Source: Dolomedes plantarius (taxonomy: Eukaryota; Arthropoda; Arachnida; Araneae; Dolomedidae). From it: a stretch of DNA of 64,000 bases. Numbering within the stretch: the first letter of the stretch is position 1; the number at the start of each line of letters is the position of its first letter. The notes under the pieces were generated by a model. That model was not told where the DNA came from. It made no database searches and saw only the letters and a list, made by a program, of their open reading frames with translations. A program made the position numbers and the translations under genes. The stretch lies in contig OU015493.1 in assembly GCA_907164885.2 (NCBI GenBank), positions 49,329,390 to 49,393,389 on the forward strand. The letters are read 5' to 3'. Below are positions 11,806 through 23,074 of this stretch, piece by piece.

Positions 11806-14043
11806 GGCTGACCAACAATGCCTGCATTGGAGGACAGACTCACCCGACCATGTGAGGAAAATGGGCGTCGACCACAAATTTGGAAAAGTTTGAAAAGGAA
11901 CATATGTTTTAAGTTAATTTAGTATGATGATCACATGACAAGACATTGCACATTTCAATATTGAATACACAAAAATACACTAATGATTTACTAATTTATG
12001 AACACAATAAAAGTAAAAAAAAATTATAGTAATTAATGATCAACTATAGAAAATTGTAAATTATGTAACTTTCTTCTTATATTGTTGCTTTGAAAAAAAA
12101 AAATTAAATTTAAAAATGTACCCATCATCAACTGAAAATTGCTGAACAGGGCGTTAAAAAATTTGGAATAAGTTAACGAATAATTTTCAATTAAAGTTAA
12201 ATTGCAAAAAAAATTTTTTAAAGATCACGTGATGAGCTGACATAGCAACATTATCAAATTTACTGAAAAATATATATAAAATCACTAAAAAGAAGGGCAC
12301 ATAATATTAAATTGAAGATTCTACATAAGTATGTATTTGAAACCTGTTGAATAGGGACGTCTCCCCACACAACAAAATCTCAGAAAAAAAAATCAATTAA
12401 ATTTAACTAAATACAAAAAAACTAACTTGAGTCGACTCACACAAATAATAGAATATAACAATAAAAATATCAAAATCAACAAACAAACATGTTAAGTAAA
12501 TGGAATAGAACATGACAATAATAATTGAAGTTATTGTACTTTCCTCCTCAACTCTCACAACATTGGGGTGAGTCCAAAAAAGTTTTTAAGGTACACATGG
12601 TAGCTTATAGTTCACATTCCTTATTATGTTAGCTACAGTATGTTGCTTGAGAAAAGTACAAAAAAAAATCACAGTTCGGTAGGTTCTGTGACCCATCATC
12701 TCGCAAGTGCAGAATACCCAAAAAAATTTACAATATCTTGGCTTAAATAAAAAAAAGTCCTTTGTAGTTGGGTACAAAAAAACAAGCACAGTCTTTTTAG
12801 TGCTGTGTTATTTCTGTTTCACAAACGTAGAATACATAAACATCACATTATCTCGACTTGTTTACATATAAAGAAAATTAGTTCTTTAGTTACATAATAA
12901 AAATCACAGTTTATAATAAAAATCACACTTTCAATAAAAATCACACTTCAAATATATCAATTGTACATAAAAATTACAAAACATATCACTCATTATCTAA
13001 TTTTCGTATCTTTATTTATCTCATTATTTTTTTTTTCTTAATATCTCTTATCTCCTTTATTTCAATATTACTTATTATCAAAAAAAAAAATCTCTTTTCA
13101 ATATCATTTTTATTTCTTATTATTCTCATTTCATCATTTCTTATATTCATTTTATTTCGACAACATTTATTCATTCCAAAATTCTATTCAATATTCTTTA
13201 ATTATACTTATTCATATTTATTCTAACTTTATTTATTTATTCTCAATACTTTTCACTTTATTTTCAAATTATTTATTTACTATTCATTTTTGTACATTTA
13301 TTATAAGTTTATGTGGATCCATTTCCTTGTTTTGAAGGTACCTTGTTGTATGTGTGTTCCCCAACTCTTAGTCTCAAATTCTTTAATTCTACCTCTAAGC
13401 AGTGAGGGTTGTGTTTATGTTTGTGTAACAAGTGGGTTTTCTTTCTCCATATTGTTCTCTGATTAATAAGGAGGAAGAGTCTTTTAGCCGTACAGTGGAC
13501 TAACCGTAAATCTCCGACAGAATATGACTGCGTTGAAAAACAGCATCTTGTATAGTACAAAGATGGAGAAAAAGGAAAAGGTGCAGTTGTCATACCTGTG
13601 GGAGTATAATATATAGAAATGGGAGGACAAAAGGAGTGGCCATCCCAGCCCTGTTTTAGTCATTACTCAAGCATATGATCTTCAGCACTTTAAGTGACTG
13701 AGTTGATGAATTAAAAACAAATAGTAAAAAAATTAATAAGATCTTAAACAGTTGGGACGGCATCCAACGCGCTTGTAGAGTTGGGTGATAGGAAAGTGTA
13801 TTCAAGAAGTAGGAAATTTACTGAAAGGTTAAAGAAGTAGAGTTGTCATAGTCGGTGTTTAAATTGAGATCCAAAAAAAAATTCACATATAATAGTATTC
13901 TTAAGAAGAAAGATTAAGTTAGATAGTTTTTTTTTATATATATCTTTAGTAGGACAACACATAATTAATTATATCAATTAAAAAAATATAATGATGTTAA
14001 GCATCACATAGAAAAGAAAGAAAAATGGATCTAATGTTTGTCA
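11806..14043 (-). other. Gypsy-1 3' untranslated region
   Basis: About 2.2 kb between the integrase stop and the polypurine tract is AT-rich, with T/A runs and TTATT-type low complexity at 13000-13300 and a short local repeat of AAAAATCACA at 12900-12950. One 94-codon minus-strand frame (13309-13593) is open but has no envelope-like signal peptide, transmembrane segment or cleavage site. I see no env gene. Confidence 0.6.
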
Positions 14044-16060
14044 TTATTCGTGGTGTAGTTTTAAGTTCTCTGGTGCATTATAATATCTCAATCTGCAAGA
14101 ATGGACAATTTCAGAATCTCGTTTAGTGTGAAAGTTTGGTCTATCAATTTCATAATTAACTTTTGACATTTGTTTTAGAATAGTGTAAGGTCCAGAATAG
14201 GGTGAGCTTAATTTTCTTGTATTAGGGTAGTGAAATTCTTCGAATAACACTAAATCTCCAACATTAAATTTAGATTCTACAAAACGTGCATCATATTTTA
14301 CTTTATTTCTATTATGGTAATTAATTGGCCTTTCTTTAGCTAATTTTCTCGCCTCATCCACCTGAGGATAAAAATCTTGTTTTTTAACATGAGGTTCATA
14401 AGGTAATATTACAAAAAGTAGGTAAGCTGGGGTCATTTGGGTAACTGAATGAGGCGTATGATTGTATTCATTAATTACTTCATTTAATAGGTTTGTCCAA
14501 GGAGTTTTGCTTGTTGAGTTATGTACTTTGCACCTTAATCTAGTAATTATTGTTTGATTTACCCTCTCTACCTTTCCATTCGTTTGTGGATGATGACTCG
14601 AGGTAAGTAATTGTTGCACATTGTTATGCTCTAAAAATCTTCTAAACTTTGAACATGTAAAAGCTGCATTTCTGTCGGTTAGCAATTTTTTTGGTGTTTG
14701 AATTTGGAATATTTGTTTTAAGCAATTCGTATAAGTTTCAGTAGTTACGCTTTTTGATGGAAAAGCCCAAATATAACGCGTTGCATGGTCAATTATCAAA
14801 TGTAAATATTTCTTTGTGGAATTATAGTAATTAAATCCGCCTACTGTGTCTAAACTTAAGCACCCAAAGGGTTGGTCTGTCGGAGGTACTTCTTGCAGCA
14901 ATCCAAACCTTTTCTGTCTTTTCTTTTTGTTTAATTGACAAGTATGGCAATGTTTAACATAATTACTAATGTCCTCATTGATTTTGGGCCAATAATATTG
15001 GGGTGTGAGTAATTGCATAGTTTTATTTATTCCAGGGTGTCCATAATCCTCGTGGGCTCTTTTTAAAATTTCTAACCTCAATGAAAATGGTACTACAATT
15101 TTTAAAAATCCTTTCTTTCTCATGTAGATTACATCATTTAGTTTTTTATATTTAAGTCCCTGTACATTGTCTTTATTTTGAAATTCTACAATTTTTCTTA
15201 GTTCAATTAAATGGTTTATTTGGGTTTTAGGTTCTAGAATAGGGTTCCTTGAAAGCATGTCAGCTTCAATATTTGCAGTTCCCTTCTGGTATTTAATTTC
15301 ATAGTCGAACATACTTAGTTTTAATGACCAGCGAAAGAGTCGACCTCGAAGATTTTTCACATTTTTAAGCCAAACTAAGGCAGCATGGTCTGTGTGAATT
15401 GTGAACTTTTTCCCGTGGAGATAATGATAATATCTGTCTAAACTGTCCACAATTGCCAAACACTCAAGTTCAGTAATAGAATAATTTGCCTCATAGTCCT
15501 TTAATACACGAGAGTGATATGCTATGGGATGCAACACCCCATCTTCATCTGGCTGTTTTAAAACAGCTCCAACCTGTTGTTTACTAGCATCCACAAATAA
15601 ATGACAGTCTTTGTTTACATCATGCAATTGCAATATTGGTTTACAAATCAATAAATTCTTAAGATCCTCAAAAGCTTCTTGGCACTTGTCTGACCATCCC
15701 CATTTTACTCCCTTTTTCAATAATGTATTTAATGGCTGTCTTACTTTTGCATATTTTGGAATAAACTTATTATACACATTTATTGTGCCCAAGAATCTTT
15801 GGAGTTCTTTTACATTAGTTGGTGGTTTCAAACACTTTATCTTTTCAGAGTTAATGTTGTCTGGGGCAATTTTCCCATTTGTTACATTATATCCAAGAAA
15901 ATTAATTTGTTGTTGCAGAAAAGTACATTTAGTTAATTTTAACTTGATATTCTCTTTTTTGAAAATGTTAAATAGTATCTCTAAATGTTCAAGGTGTTGT
16001 TCTTTGGAGTCTGAAAAAATTATAATATCATCGAAATAGTGGCATGCAAAGTTAAATTTA
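14044..16060 (-). pseudogene. Gypsy-1 pol, second part: RT C-half, RNase H, integrase
   Basis: The frame opens just after the RT frameshift, with the catalytic YFDD box near 16020-16031. It continues through the RT thumb (FLGTINVYNKFI), then RNase H (acidic residues in LFVDAS, TELECLA, HTDHA and EADMLS). Integrase follows with an HHCC zinc site (H260 and H265, C295 and C298, counted from the Met at 15831) and a D,D-35-E triad (LSLD, LLTD, GKVE: D328, D386, E422). The C-terminus includes a basic GPY/F-like part (SSPYSGPYTILKQ). The integrase and RNase H look undamaged over more than 590 codons. Confidence 0.9.
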
Positions 16061-17272
16061 TTTATCTAAAATTCTCCTGATAGTCCTATTGAATATTGCA
16101 GGGGCGTTCTTTAAACCAAATGGGAGTCTTAGCCATTCGTATAAGCCAAAAGTAGTGGCAAATGCCAATTTCTCAGTATCTTTTGGGTGGACGGGTACAT
16201 GCCAATACCCTGAGGTAAGGTCTAAAGTTGAAAAGTAATTAGCTCTGCTTAACTTATCTAGAATATCATCAATTCTGGGTAAGGGTTCTGCATCTGTCTT
16301 AGTAATTAAATTTAGTTTTCTGAAATCAATACAAAGTCTAGTTTTTCCCTCATTTCGCTTTCTTGCTAAAGTCACAGGACTTGAGTATGAACTATGTGAT
16401 TCTTTTATGATTCCTGCTTCTAACAAATTTTTAATTTGGGTCCTGATCTCTTTTTCCTCAGTTGGCGAAGTCCTGTATGCTCTTAGACTCACCGGTAAAT
16501 CAGAATTTAGGATTATTCTTTGGGGTTCCATCCTTATTTTGCCTATGTCATATTTGTTAGTTGAAAACAGTCTATTATTTTTGTGCAATAAATTCTTTAA
16601 TTCCCTATCAACATCTAAATTTTTGATTTGATCATTAATGTCAAGATTTTCATAATTTGGATTACCTTCTGCTTTGATTCCACCAGAGCTTTCATTAAAA
16701 TTGTCATTTACATCATAATCAATACAGAAAATATCATTTTCTTTCTGCGAATTTTCTTCATAAGGGTTAAACATATCAGAAACTTCAATTTCATGACCAT
16801 TACTATTATTATCCACATGCTTATTATCACATTTATTTTGTAGGTGTAATGAAATTTTACTTATATCACAAATATTAACCATTTTCAAAGCAATTCTATT
16901 TTGATACACACACAATTGGTTACAATCAATTACTAATTTAAACTTTTTACACTCAGGAAGTCCCAGAATAAGATAAGGCAAGTCATTGTCCAAAACATAT
17001 GCAGAAATGTTTCTAATTATTTTCCCTATTCTCAAAGTTAATACACATTTAGTTGTAATTAAGATTTCACCCTCAGCTTGCCTGACCTTAATTGGAGAAC
17101 TTGAATAGCATTTCAGTTGACATTGCTTGACCAGTTTTTGTGACATCAGACTAATAGTCGAAGCAGTGTCAATCACACAATTTAAAAAATTCTGTTTCTC
17201 ATTTTCATATAGTCTTTTTGTTTTGTCAACCCTATTATTTCTGATAATGTTTCCCCTCAATGACAGTAATTG
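16058..17272 (-). pseudogene. Gypsy-1 pol, first part: protease and RT N-half
   Basis: Read in the same frame as gag after a single UGA (17273-17275). The aspartic protease signature is VIDTAS, with the catalytic Asp at residue 31 from the Met at 17260; most relatives have DTG, so Gly to Ala is a departure next to the catalytic residue. The inhibitor-like flap region (LPYLILGLPEC) follows. RT fingers and palm begin near residue 250 (GIIKESHSSYSSPV, RLCIDFRKLN, TLDLTSGYWH, LPFGLKNAP). The frame stops at 16058-16060 where one base has been lost or gained: the adjoining frame continues directly into YFDD. That single indel is the main lesion of pol. Confidence 0.9.
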
Positions 17273-17275
17273 TCA
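17266..17275 (-). promoter_or_regulatory. Gypsy-1 gag-pol junction: UGA in CAR-YYA readthrough context
   Basis: On the element strand the gag stop reads TGA CAA TTA. CAR-YYA directly 3' of a stop is the known context for stop-codon readthrough in plant and some animal viruses. gag and the protease are in the same frame on either side, so readthrough would give Gag-Pol. The stop is also inside a short hairpin: AATGACA, loop ATTAC, TGTCATT. The alternative is that TGA is simply an inactivating mutation of a fused gag-pol frame. Confidence 0.55.
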
Positions 17276-18338
17276 TTCTGGCGCCTGATCTCTTTCAAAT
17301 TCAGGTTCCTCATAATGATGTTTATTGTCTGACACCGACATCTTATCAAATCTCTCATTAATAGAGCAAGTTTGTTCCCAATGATAAGCATTACTTATGC
17401 CAAAGTTAGAACATTTTCGACAGGGTCTAGATGGTAAGTCTGCATATTGTTGGTGGTGATTAATTTGGTTATTGGGATTGGGTGCAAAATTTCTATTCAA
17501 CCTTTGATCTCTGGGTTGCCATTGTCTGAATTGTTGCTGCTGACTATAATTAGGTCTAAACTGAGTTTGTTGATTATTATTAAGTCTAAATTGAGGCTGG
17601 GAAGAGTAATTTTGTCTAAATTGGTGAGGTGGGCTATAATTCATCCTAACTTGAGGTTGGTTGTAATAATTCTGTCGTAATTGGTTCCTATTTTCAAATC
17701 TAGTGTTAAAAAAGTTATCCCGATCCCCTTGATTAGTTTTGTCTCCTTCATTATTTATTTTGATGATTAGCTTATTAGCCAACACTATCCATTCTGTTGT
17801 GGTTTGAGGAGGATTTGCAGCTATGGTCATTCTCATTTGAGCATTTAGGCCTTGTGTTAGGCCTTCTAGTATTAATTTCTGTGATAACCCCAATCTCTTT
17901 CCTACATCAATTTTTTTATGAAAATATTTAGTTAAGTCATCATTATATTCAAATTTCAAATTGGAAAATTCAGAGAATTCCACGCTATCTGCCTCAAAGA
18001 ATAATTCTTGCAAAGTGTCTTTTAATTCTGTCCAATCTTGGATGTCTAGGCAATTGTTTATAAAAATCGTTAGAGCCTTCCCTCTGAGAAATTTTGAAAT
18101 ATATCTTAGTTTATGTTCATCTGAAACATTTGCTTGGCAAAATTTCTGCTCAATATAGGCAAGCCATTTTTGTAGTTTCATTTCCCCCCTCTGGGTCAAA
18201 AGGAATAAAATCCCTGAATTCCCTCTCTACATTTTCAAGTTGAAAATGGTCCTTGCATTCTGTCTCAATTTTATCATTTGTTGTTGTTGTTGTTGTTGTT
18301 TCCCCCTGAAATTCTGTCTTTATAGTTTTATCTTCCAT
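17273..18338 (-). pseudogene. Gypsy-1 gag
   Basis: Structural protein of the particle. The start is the Met at 18338 (MEDKTIKTEF). The first 50 residues include a run of Thr. The frame shifts in a G-run near 18183 (GAGGGGGGAAA), after which 308 residues are open: a capsid-like retrotransposon gag domain (LQKWLAYIEQKF, FLRGKAL, then LILEGLTQGLN), then a Gln/Asn/Arg-rich tail with repeats of the form QFRxNYSQ (about residues 175-245 of the second frame). A variant zinc knuckle CRKCSN...HWEQTC follows, with wider spacing than CX2CX4HX4C. The stop is the readthrough-context UGA. Confidence 0.85.
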
Positions 18339-19025
18339 CTTATAAGTTTAACACAATATCACAATTATATTTCAATTTAAAACAAGAATATAATATCATA
18401 CAATCATAGTTTACTAAACAATTTTAAAAAGTTTATGATGGGAGACATACAACCTGGTCATGTGATGCTTGTCTTGTTACTGTAAAATTCTCGGTTGCAC
18501 AAATTTTTATTTTTATTTTTTCACGGTACAGCGCTAGGGCTTGCATACCGGCTTAATTAAATTCACACACAAGAACAAATCGATGATTTTTGAATGGTGG
18601 GGATTACGCACTTTTTACATGATGACACTCGCGAAGAATTTAAATGGTGATCACACGAAGCAATGGGGAACACAAATCGTAAGTATACACATTCCGGCAC
18701 AAGATTTCTGAAAAGGAAAATACACAATTTTTGAAGAAACACCGGACTTGGACGCCCACACGTTGAAACTGATCCAGGATGAATCTCACAGCAAGCCGAA
18801 GCACTTATTGACAATCACACTAGCACCGAAATGGGGCTGTTCACGCTGGCCTCCAATCGAAGGTCGCACATGGAGCTGATTCACCATCGTAAGGCAGAAA
18901 TGCGCACTAATGCACCCAGCGAAAGCGAAAATTTCACACGCGGTGACGCTGAAACGAAAACGCCGAAATGTCTTGGAAAATCCAGTGGGATGTGGTCGCA
19001 GCAGGTGAGAATCCTGTCGTCTCTT
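18339..19025 (-). other. Gypsy-1 5' leader
   Basis: This is the untranslated leader between the 5' LTR and gag. The primer binding site should lie next to the LTR near 19000-19025 (element strand: AAGAGACGACAGGATTCTCA). I could not match it to a particular tRNA 3' end and it does not start TGG. The short minus-strand frame at 18563-18814 is unsupported. Confidence 0.6.
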
Positions 19026-19466
19026 TGTAACATACATGGACAACCCAAGGAAAGAATGGGCGTCCAGCACATCACTGGGAATGAAGAGTAGTCGTGGCTC
19101 GAATAAACGACGCGGCAAGTTACGGCATTAAATTTTATTAGACGGAGAATACGTCTTTCCAAGACAGTTACAAAATCAAAAAAGCGTACAGGTTTCCGTT
19201 CATGTGGTTTATATAAACTTTGTCATGTGATCAGGATAGCGATTAGGGATTTGCTGTTGTCGATAAGTCACATGTGGTTTTATATAATCTGCGCAGAGCT
19301 TATCTAAAATATTGGGGACGCCGCGCCTATTTGAAAAAGGAAGCCATTTAATATTTTCTCTCGAGGTTATTAGAACTTAGAATCAAAAGCGAAATTTAGC
19401 TCGTACGCCCAAGGGAATTTAGAATAATGTTAGATTTTAAAATGGTATGGGGTTTTTAATGTTATA
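19026..19466 (-). repeat. Gypsy-1 5' LTR
   Basis: Partner of 11343-11782 and nearly identical. The TATA-like TTTATATAAA is at 19208-19217 and the AATAAA-type signal (complement) at 19134-19139. On the plus strand it is followed by TATATATAAA, so the target duplication is TA-rich. Confidence 0.92.
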
Positions 19467-19510
19467 TATATATAAATATATTTATTTATTTATTTATATG
19501 TATATGTATA

Positions 19511-19599
19511 GAATCGATTAAGTTGACTCATAAATTATCATATTGTTTTCTAAGAACTCTAGCACTGAGTCAAAGAGTTTATAAAATTGATCCAAACAG
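19511..19599 (-). repeat. Inverted hAT transposase fragment
   Basis: The minus strand of this 89-bp stretch matches 20881-20967 of the hAT transposase relic at roughly nine in ten positions by eye (shared core CTTTGACTCAGTGCTAGAG). Its orientation is opposite to the parent transposase. It is either a piece of another hAT copy or the result of an inverted duplication. Confidence 0.75.
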
Positions 19600-20031
19600 A
19601 ATATATATATGAGTTCCGAATTATATATTGCTGATGTACAACTCCTTTACCATAATCCTTTTCCAAAATCAAAGGAGAGACAAGCGAGAACTTAAAGTTC
19701 TTTTTCTCTGATTATTTTCTGTATGGCTCACATATTAACTAGTCTCCAATTAAGTTTTGTGGATTTTTTTATTTTTTTATTTTTCCTTTTGTAATTTTTT
19801 CCTTTATTTAAGTGCAGAGTTAGAAGTGGAGAATACTGACATTTCGTGCAACTGCCGAAAATTTATAGTTGCGCCATTCTATTTATATTTATCAAATAAT
19901 CTGTGTTAATTGTAAAATAAGTTGTGCGTTAATAAGGAATAATTATTTAATTAAGGGAAAATTAAATTAAGACTATTAACTCTTTTTTAAAATTAATTCA
20001 TTGCTTGAAAATATAGTATTAAATTTTAGCG
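19600..20031. other. hAT interior, non-coding
   Basis: AT-rich DNA between the nested block and the hAT transposase relic. The family would normally encode a BED zinc finger here. I cannot find its Cys/His pattern, so that part is lost or unrecognisable. Confidence 0.45.
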
Positions 20032-21626
20032 ATGAAGGCATCAAGATTAATAGAACATTTTAAAAAGTACATGATGATAAGGAAGATGAAACCTTATCTT
20101 ATTTTAAAGCAATGAATTAATTTTTTTTGAGAAAGCCGACATTAGCAAAAGTCTTCTCAGTAGAATTCAAAGGTTGTGACGATGGGTTACGTACTTCATG
20201 TAATATTTCTCTAATGACTGCTAAATCGGGAAAACCGCATACTATTGGGTAAGAACTAATTCTATTGGCTATAACTGAAGTAATACGCACTATGCTACAC
20301 AAGCCAGCTTCTGAAATTACAAAGAAAATTCGATTGAGCAATAATAATGTCCAAAGAATTGATGAAATGGCTCAAGATGTTGAAAACTCATGTGAATATT
20401 TAAAAACATCCCAGTTCTCTATTCAGCTTGATGAGTCAACTTTGCCAGGAAATGAGGCCTTAATTTTAGCATACGTTCGATTCATACAAGAAGAAAAAAT
20501 ATGCTAAGAATTATTATTTACAAAAAATTTGCAAACTGATACCAAGGGGGAATCAATATTTCATGCATTAAAAGATTTTTTCAAAGAAAAAGAAATTCCT
20601 CTCAGAGACATCTTATCTATTGCTACTGATGGTGCTCCAGCGATGATAGGACGCTACAGGGGTTTTCTTGCATGCACTGCGTCATTCATCGGCAACATTT
20701 AGTTAACAAAAATCTGAATGAATGTCTGCATAAGTCATTGCAGCATGTTGTTCAAATAGTCAACAAAATCAGATGCAATGCATTGAATGACATATTGTTT
20801 GGACAACTTTGCATTGAAAACTATGCTGAATTCAATCGCTTGCTGCTTCATACCGAAGTTCGTTGGCTGTCAAAAGGTGTCTGTTTGGATAGATTTTATA
20901 CTCTTTGACTCAGTGCTAGAGTTCTTAGAAAAAAATATGATAATTTTCGAATCAACTTAATCGATTCTAAAAATGACATAGCCTATTTGACAGACTTGTT
21001 TATTAAATTCGATGCCGCAAATCAATAACTCCAAGGTGATGAGCTGAATTTAATAAAAACAAAACTGTGATTTCCGTTTTTGTGGCAAAACTTCTACTGT
21101 ACAACAAAATTTTTGGAAGAGGGGAATTCAGCCAATTTCCACATTTATCAACAGTAGAAAAACATGATGAAGTCATGCTTATCTATTGTCAGCACTTTAT
21201 GGCTCTCCATTCTGACTTCAACCAACGGTTTGAAGATATACTTAAAATGAACATATCTGATTGGGTTTTGGATCCTTTTTCAGGATCAAACTCAGAAGAA
21301 TCTGTAAAACTACAAGAACTGATAGAAGTATCAACAAATGAATAATTTAAATTTAAATTTAAGCATAGCTATCAACAGTTCTGGTTGCAAAAAGAGATAC
21401 TAACACTTTACCCTGGATTATGAGCTTTAGTCTACAAATATTTTTAATAGCGTTTCTTTCATCATATTTAGTGGAACGTTGGTTCAGTGTGATCACAAAT
21501 CTGTGAACAAAAAGCAGAAACCAACTGCAAATTAATGATAGCGGTGATTTAAGAATGCTTCTGACTAAAATAGATCCGAATACAAATAAATTGATTGCTA
21601 TGCACCAAGTTCACACTTCACATTAG
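20032..21626 (+). pseudogene. hAT transposase pseudogene (ZBED/SCAND3-like)
   Basis: Read in several frames, this covers most of a hAT transposase. The first part has MKASRLIEHFKK (the last turn of a BED-type finger region), AKSGKPHTIG and LSNNNVQRIDEMAQDVE. The RNase-H-like catalytic core is seen as FSIQLDESTLPGNEALILAY (first Asp) and ILSIATDGAPAMIGR (second Asp), then CVIHRQHLVNKNL. LLLHTEVRWLSKG carries the HTEVRWLS box. The C-terminal dimerisation part is present in fragments (HSYQQFWLQKEI, LYPGL). Stops interrupt at 20118, 20506, 20699 and 20908, and more follow after 21343. The catalytic motifs survive, but the frame is thoroughly broken. The name reflects the family of domesticated vertebrate relatives, not a host gene. 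Confidence 0.85.
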
Positions 21627-21938
21627 TCTTACTGTTATTTGTAATTTTTATTATATGATTATTATCCTTCGCCATCTTAATTTTTGGTGTGTAATTCGAA
21701 TGTAGCTATGGTTGATTTTAAGGGATAATTTTATAATTTCAAGCTTCAAGGTGTCTTATTAACAACAACATATTTCTTTACTATGTTCTATATAGGTAGA
21801 AAAACACATATATATAAAGCCGAAATTTTGCTATTGTAGCTCTGTTTACTCGCATAAAATGGTAAACTTCTAGGGGGGCGGTGAGTGATTTTTTCTCTGA
21901 AAAGGGGGCGGTAGGTCAAATAAGTTTGGGAACCCGTG

Positions 21939-21946
21939 ATATAGGT
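21939..21946. repeat. 8-bp hAT target duplication, right copy
   Basis: ATATAGGT, identical to 9485-9492. Confidence 0.92.
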
Positions 21947-23074
21947 GGAACACCATTATACCCGATATGGATCAATCCCGTACTTTTGAACCGAGTCAAG
22001 TGACGAGATCGGAAAACTAGTCGGGAATTTAGTTAAAAATCGATTGCAAGATTCGCACTGGACAAACACACACACAAACAAGAAAGAGAGTTAATAAAAA
22101 CATGGTAAAAAATAGATAAAAAATACGATTTACTCAGAAACTGCTCTATCTCGAGACTGAAACAACATATACGTACGGTATAAATTGTACTACACCTCTA
22201 GTATACTTCTACGGTAGTAAATAGAAACAACAACCATAATTTTTTAACGAAACCTCTTATCCGAGATAGCGTAAGTTTGATTTGACGAGACTAAAAGTCA
22301 TACGGTTTAAGAAGCAACAAGTTGCGTTGAGGTAGGGAAAACATTCCTATGTATTTTTTTATGTTTGTATTGCTTTTAATAGTATCTAAAATATTCCATA
22401 TTCATACCATGTTCACGTGTAGGGCTTATAATTTTTTTTTCGCATAGTGCGATTGTGAATGTTACTTCTCAGGTGAGCAATATATACCTGAAAAATAACT
22501 TAATTTGCAGCATCTGAAATATTTCGACAAGTCTTTGTCTTGAAAATCGTGAAATCAAACTATGTTTTGGGGATTTTTTCACTCTCAGTAACAATGTTTT
22601 ATATTTAAACTCAGATATTCGCATATATCCAAAATGAATTACTGATTATTCAGATCGATTTCAGGATTTCAAAGCTCTTTAGTTAAAATTTTTGCAATTT
22701 GTTTTTCTCAAGTATGAACAAATGCTGCACAATTTCTCGCAAAAAGCGTATCCTATAAAGTATCCACGCGTTTGGAAAATCACTTTAACGGTACGTTGCA
22801 AGTTTTGAATTCTTTCTCCCCGGCTTCATCACGGGAAATATTTGGTGTTCACTTGAAAAATGTGATTTTCCATTCCATCGCTAAACCTGACTGTATGTGG
22901 AAGATTAAACATAATATGAAAGAGCAGAATTTTTGAAGAATTTGTTAGAAATAATCTTTTTAGATCGATTTTAACTTTATAATATACTGTATTGTAAGAA
23001 GCTTAACAAAAAACATTAAATCCTATCTTAAGATCGTAATATTATACAACATGCTTTTTATAAACATAGTAAAA
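21947..23074. other. Non-coding flank with a dispersed repeat
   Basis: At 22011-22125 the sequence around TTGCAAGATTCGCACTGGAC and ACACAAACAAGAAAGAGAG matches, in reverse, 37775-37885. It is therefore a dispersed repeat family of unknown type, at least 110 bp long. The rest is AT-rich with no gene. Confidence 0.6.

Larger units (their letters stand above)
11343..19466 (-). mobile_element. Gypsy-1: complete Ty3/Gypsy LTR retrotransposon
   Basis: Two nearly identical LTRs of about 440 bp bound an 8.1-kb element read on the minus strand in the order 5' LTR, leader, gag, protease, RT, RNase H, integrase, long 3' untranslated region, polypurine tract and 3' LTR. Integrase downstream of RT places it in Ty3/Gypsy. 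By eye the LTRs differ at only two positions (one substitution near 11369, one single-A indel near 11625), so insertion was recent. It inserted in a TA tract inside the hAT. It is disabled by a frameshift in gag and one in RT. No envelope frame is visible. Confidence 0.93.
9493..21938 (+). mobile_element. hAT transposon (ZBED-like), 12.4 kb with nested insertions
   Basis: The left end reads CATGGGTTCCCAAAGTGGGC and the complement of the right end reads CACGGGTTCCCAAACTTATT. The outer flanks are identical 8-bp duplications (ATATAGGT). Both subterminal regions contain GGGGGGCGGTGA-type runs in inverse orientation. The element's own transposase relic lies at 20032-21626 on the plus strand. The original element was probably about 3 kb; the excess is made of a palindromic MITE, a Tc1, a TA tract and Gypsy-1. 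The hAT is therefore older than each of these. Confidence 0.88.

Noticed and set aside
13000..13300. Low-complexity TTATT-rich array as a satellite
   Set aside because: No fixed period; it is AT-rich simple sequence in the Gypsy-1 3' region.
13309..13593. Envelope gene of Gypsy-1
   Set aside because: Only 94 codons, without signal peptide, transmembrane segment or cleavage site.
15611..16039. 142-codon plus-strand frame
   Set aside because: Antisense shadow of Gypsy-1 pol, which is clearly coding on the minus strand. The frames at 16407-16843 and 17447-17680 are the same.
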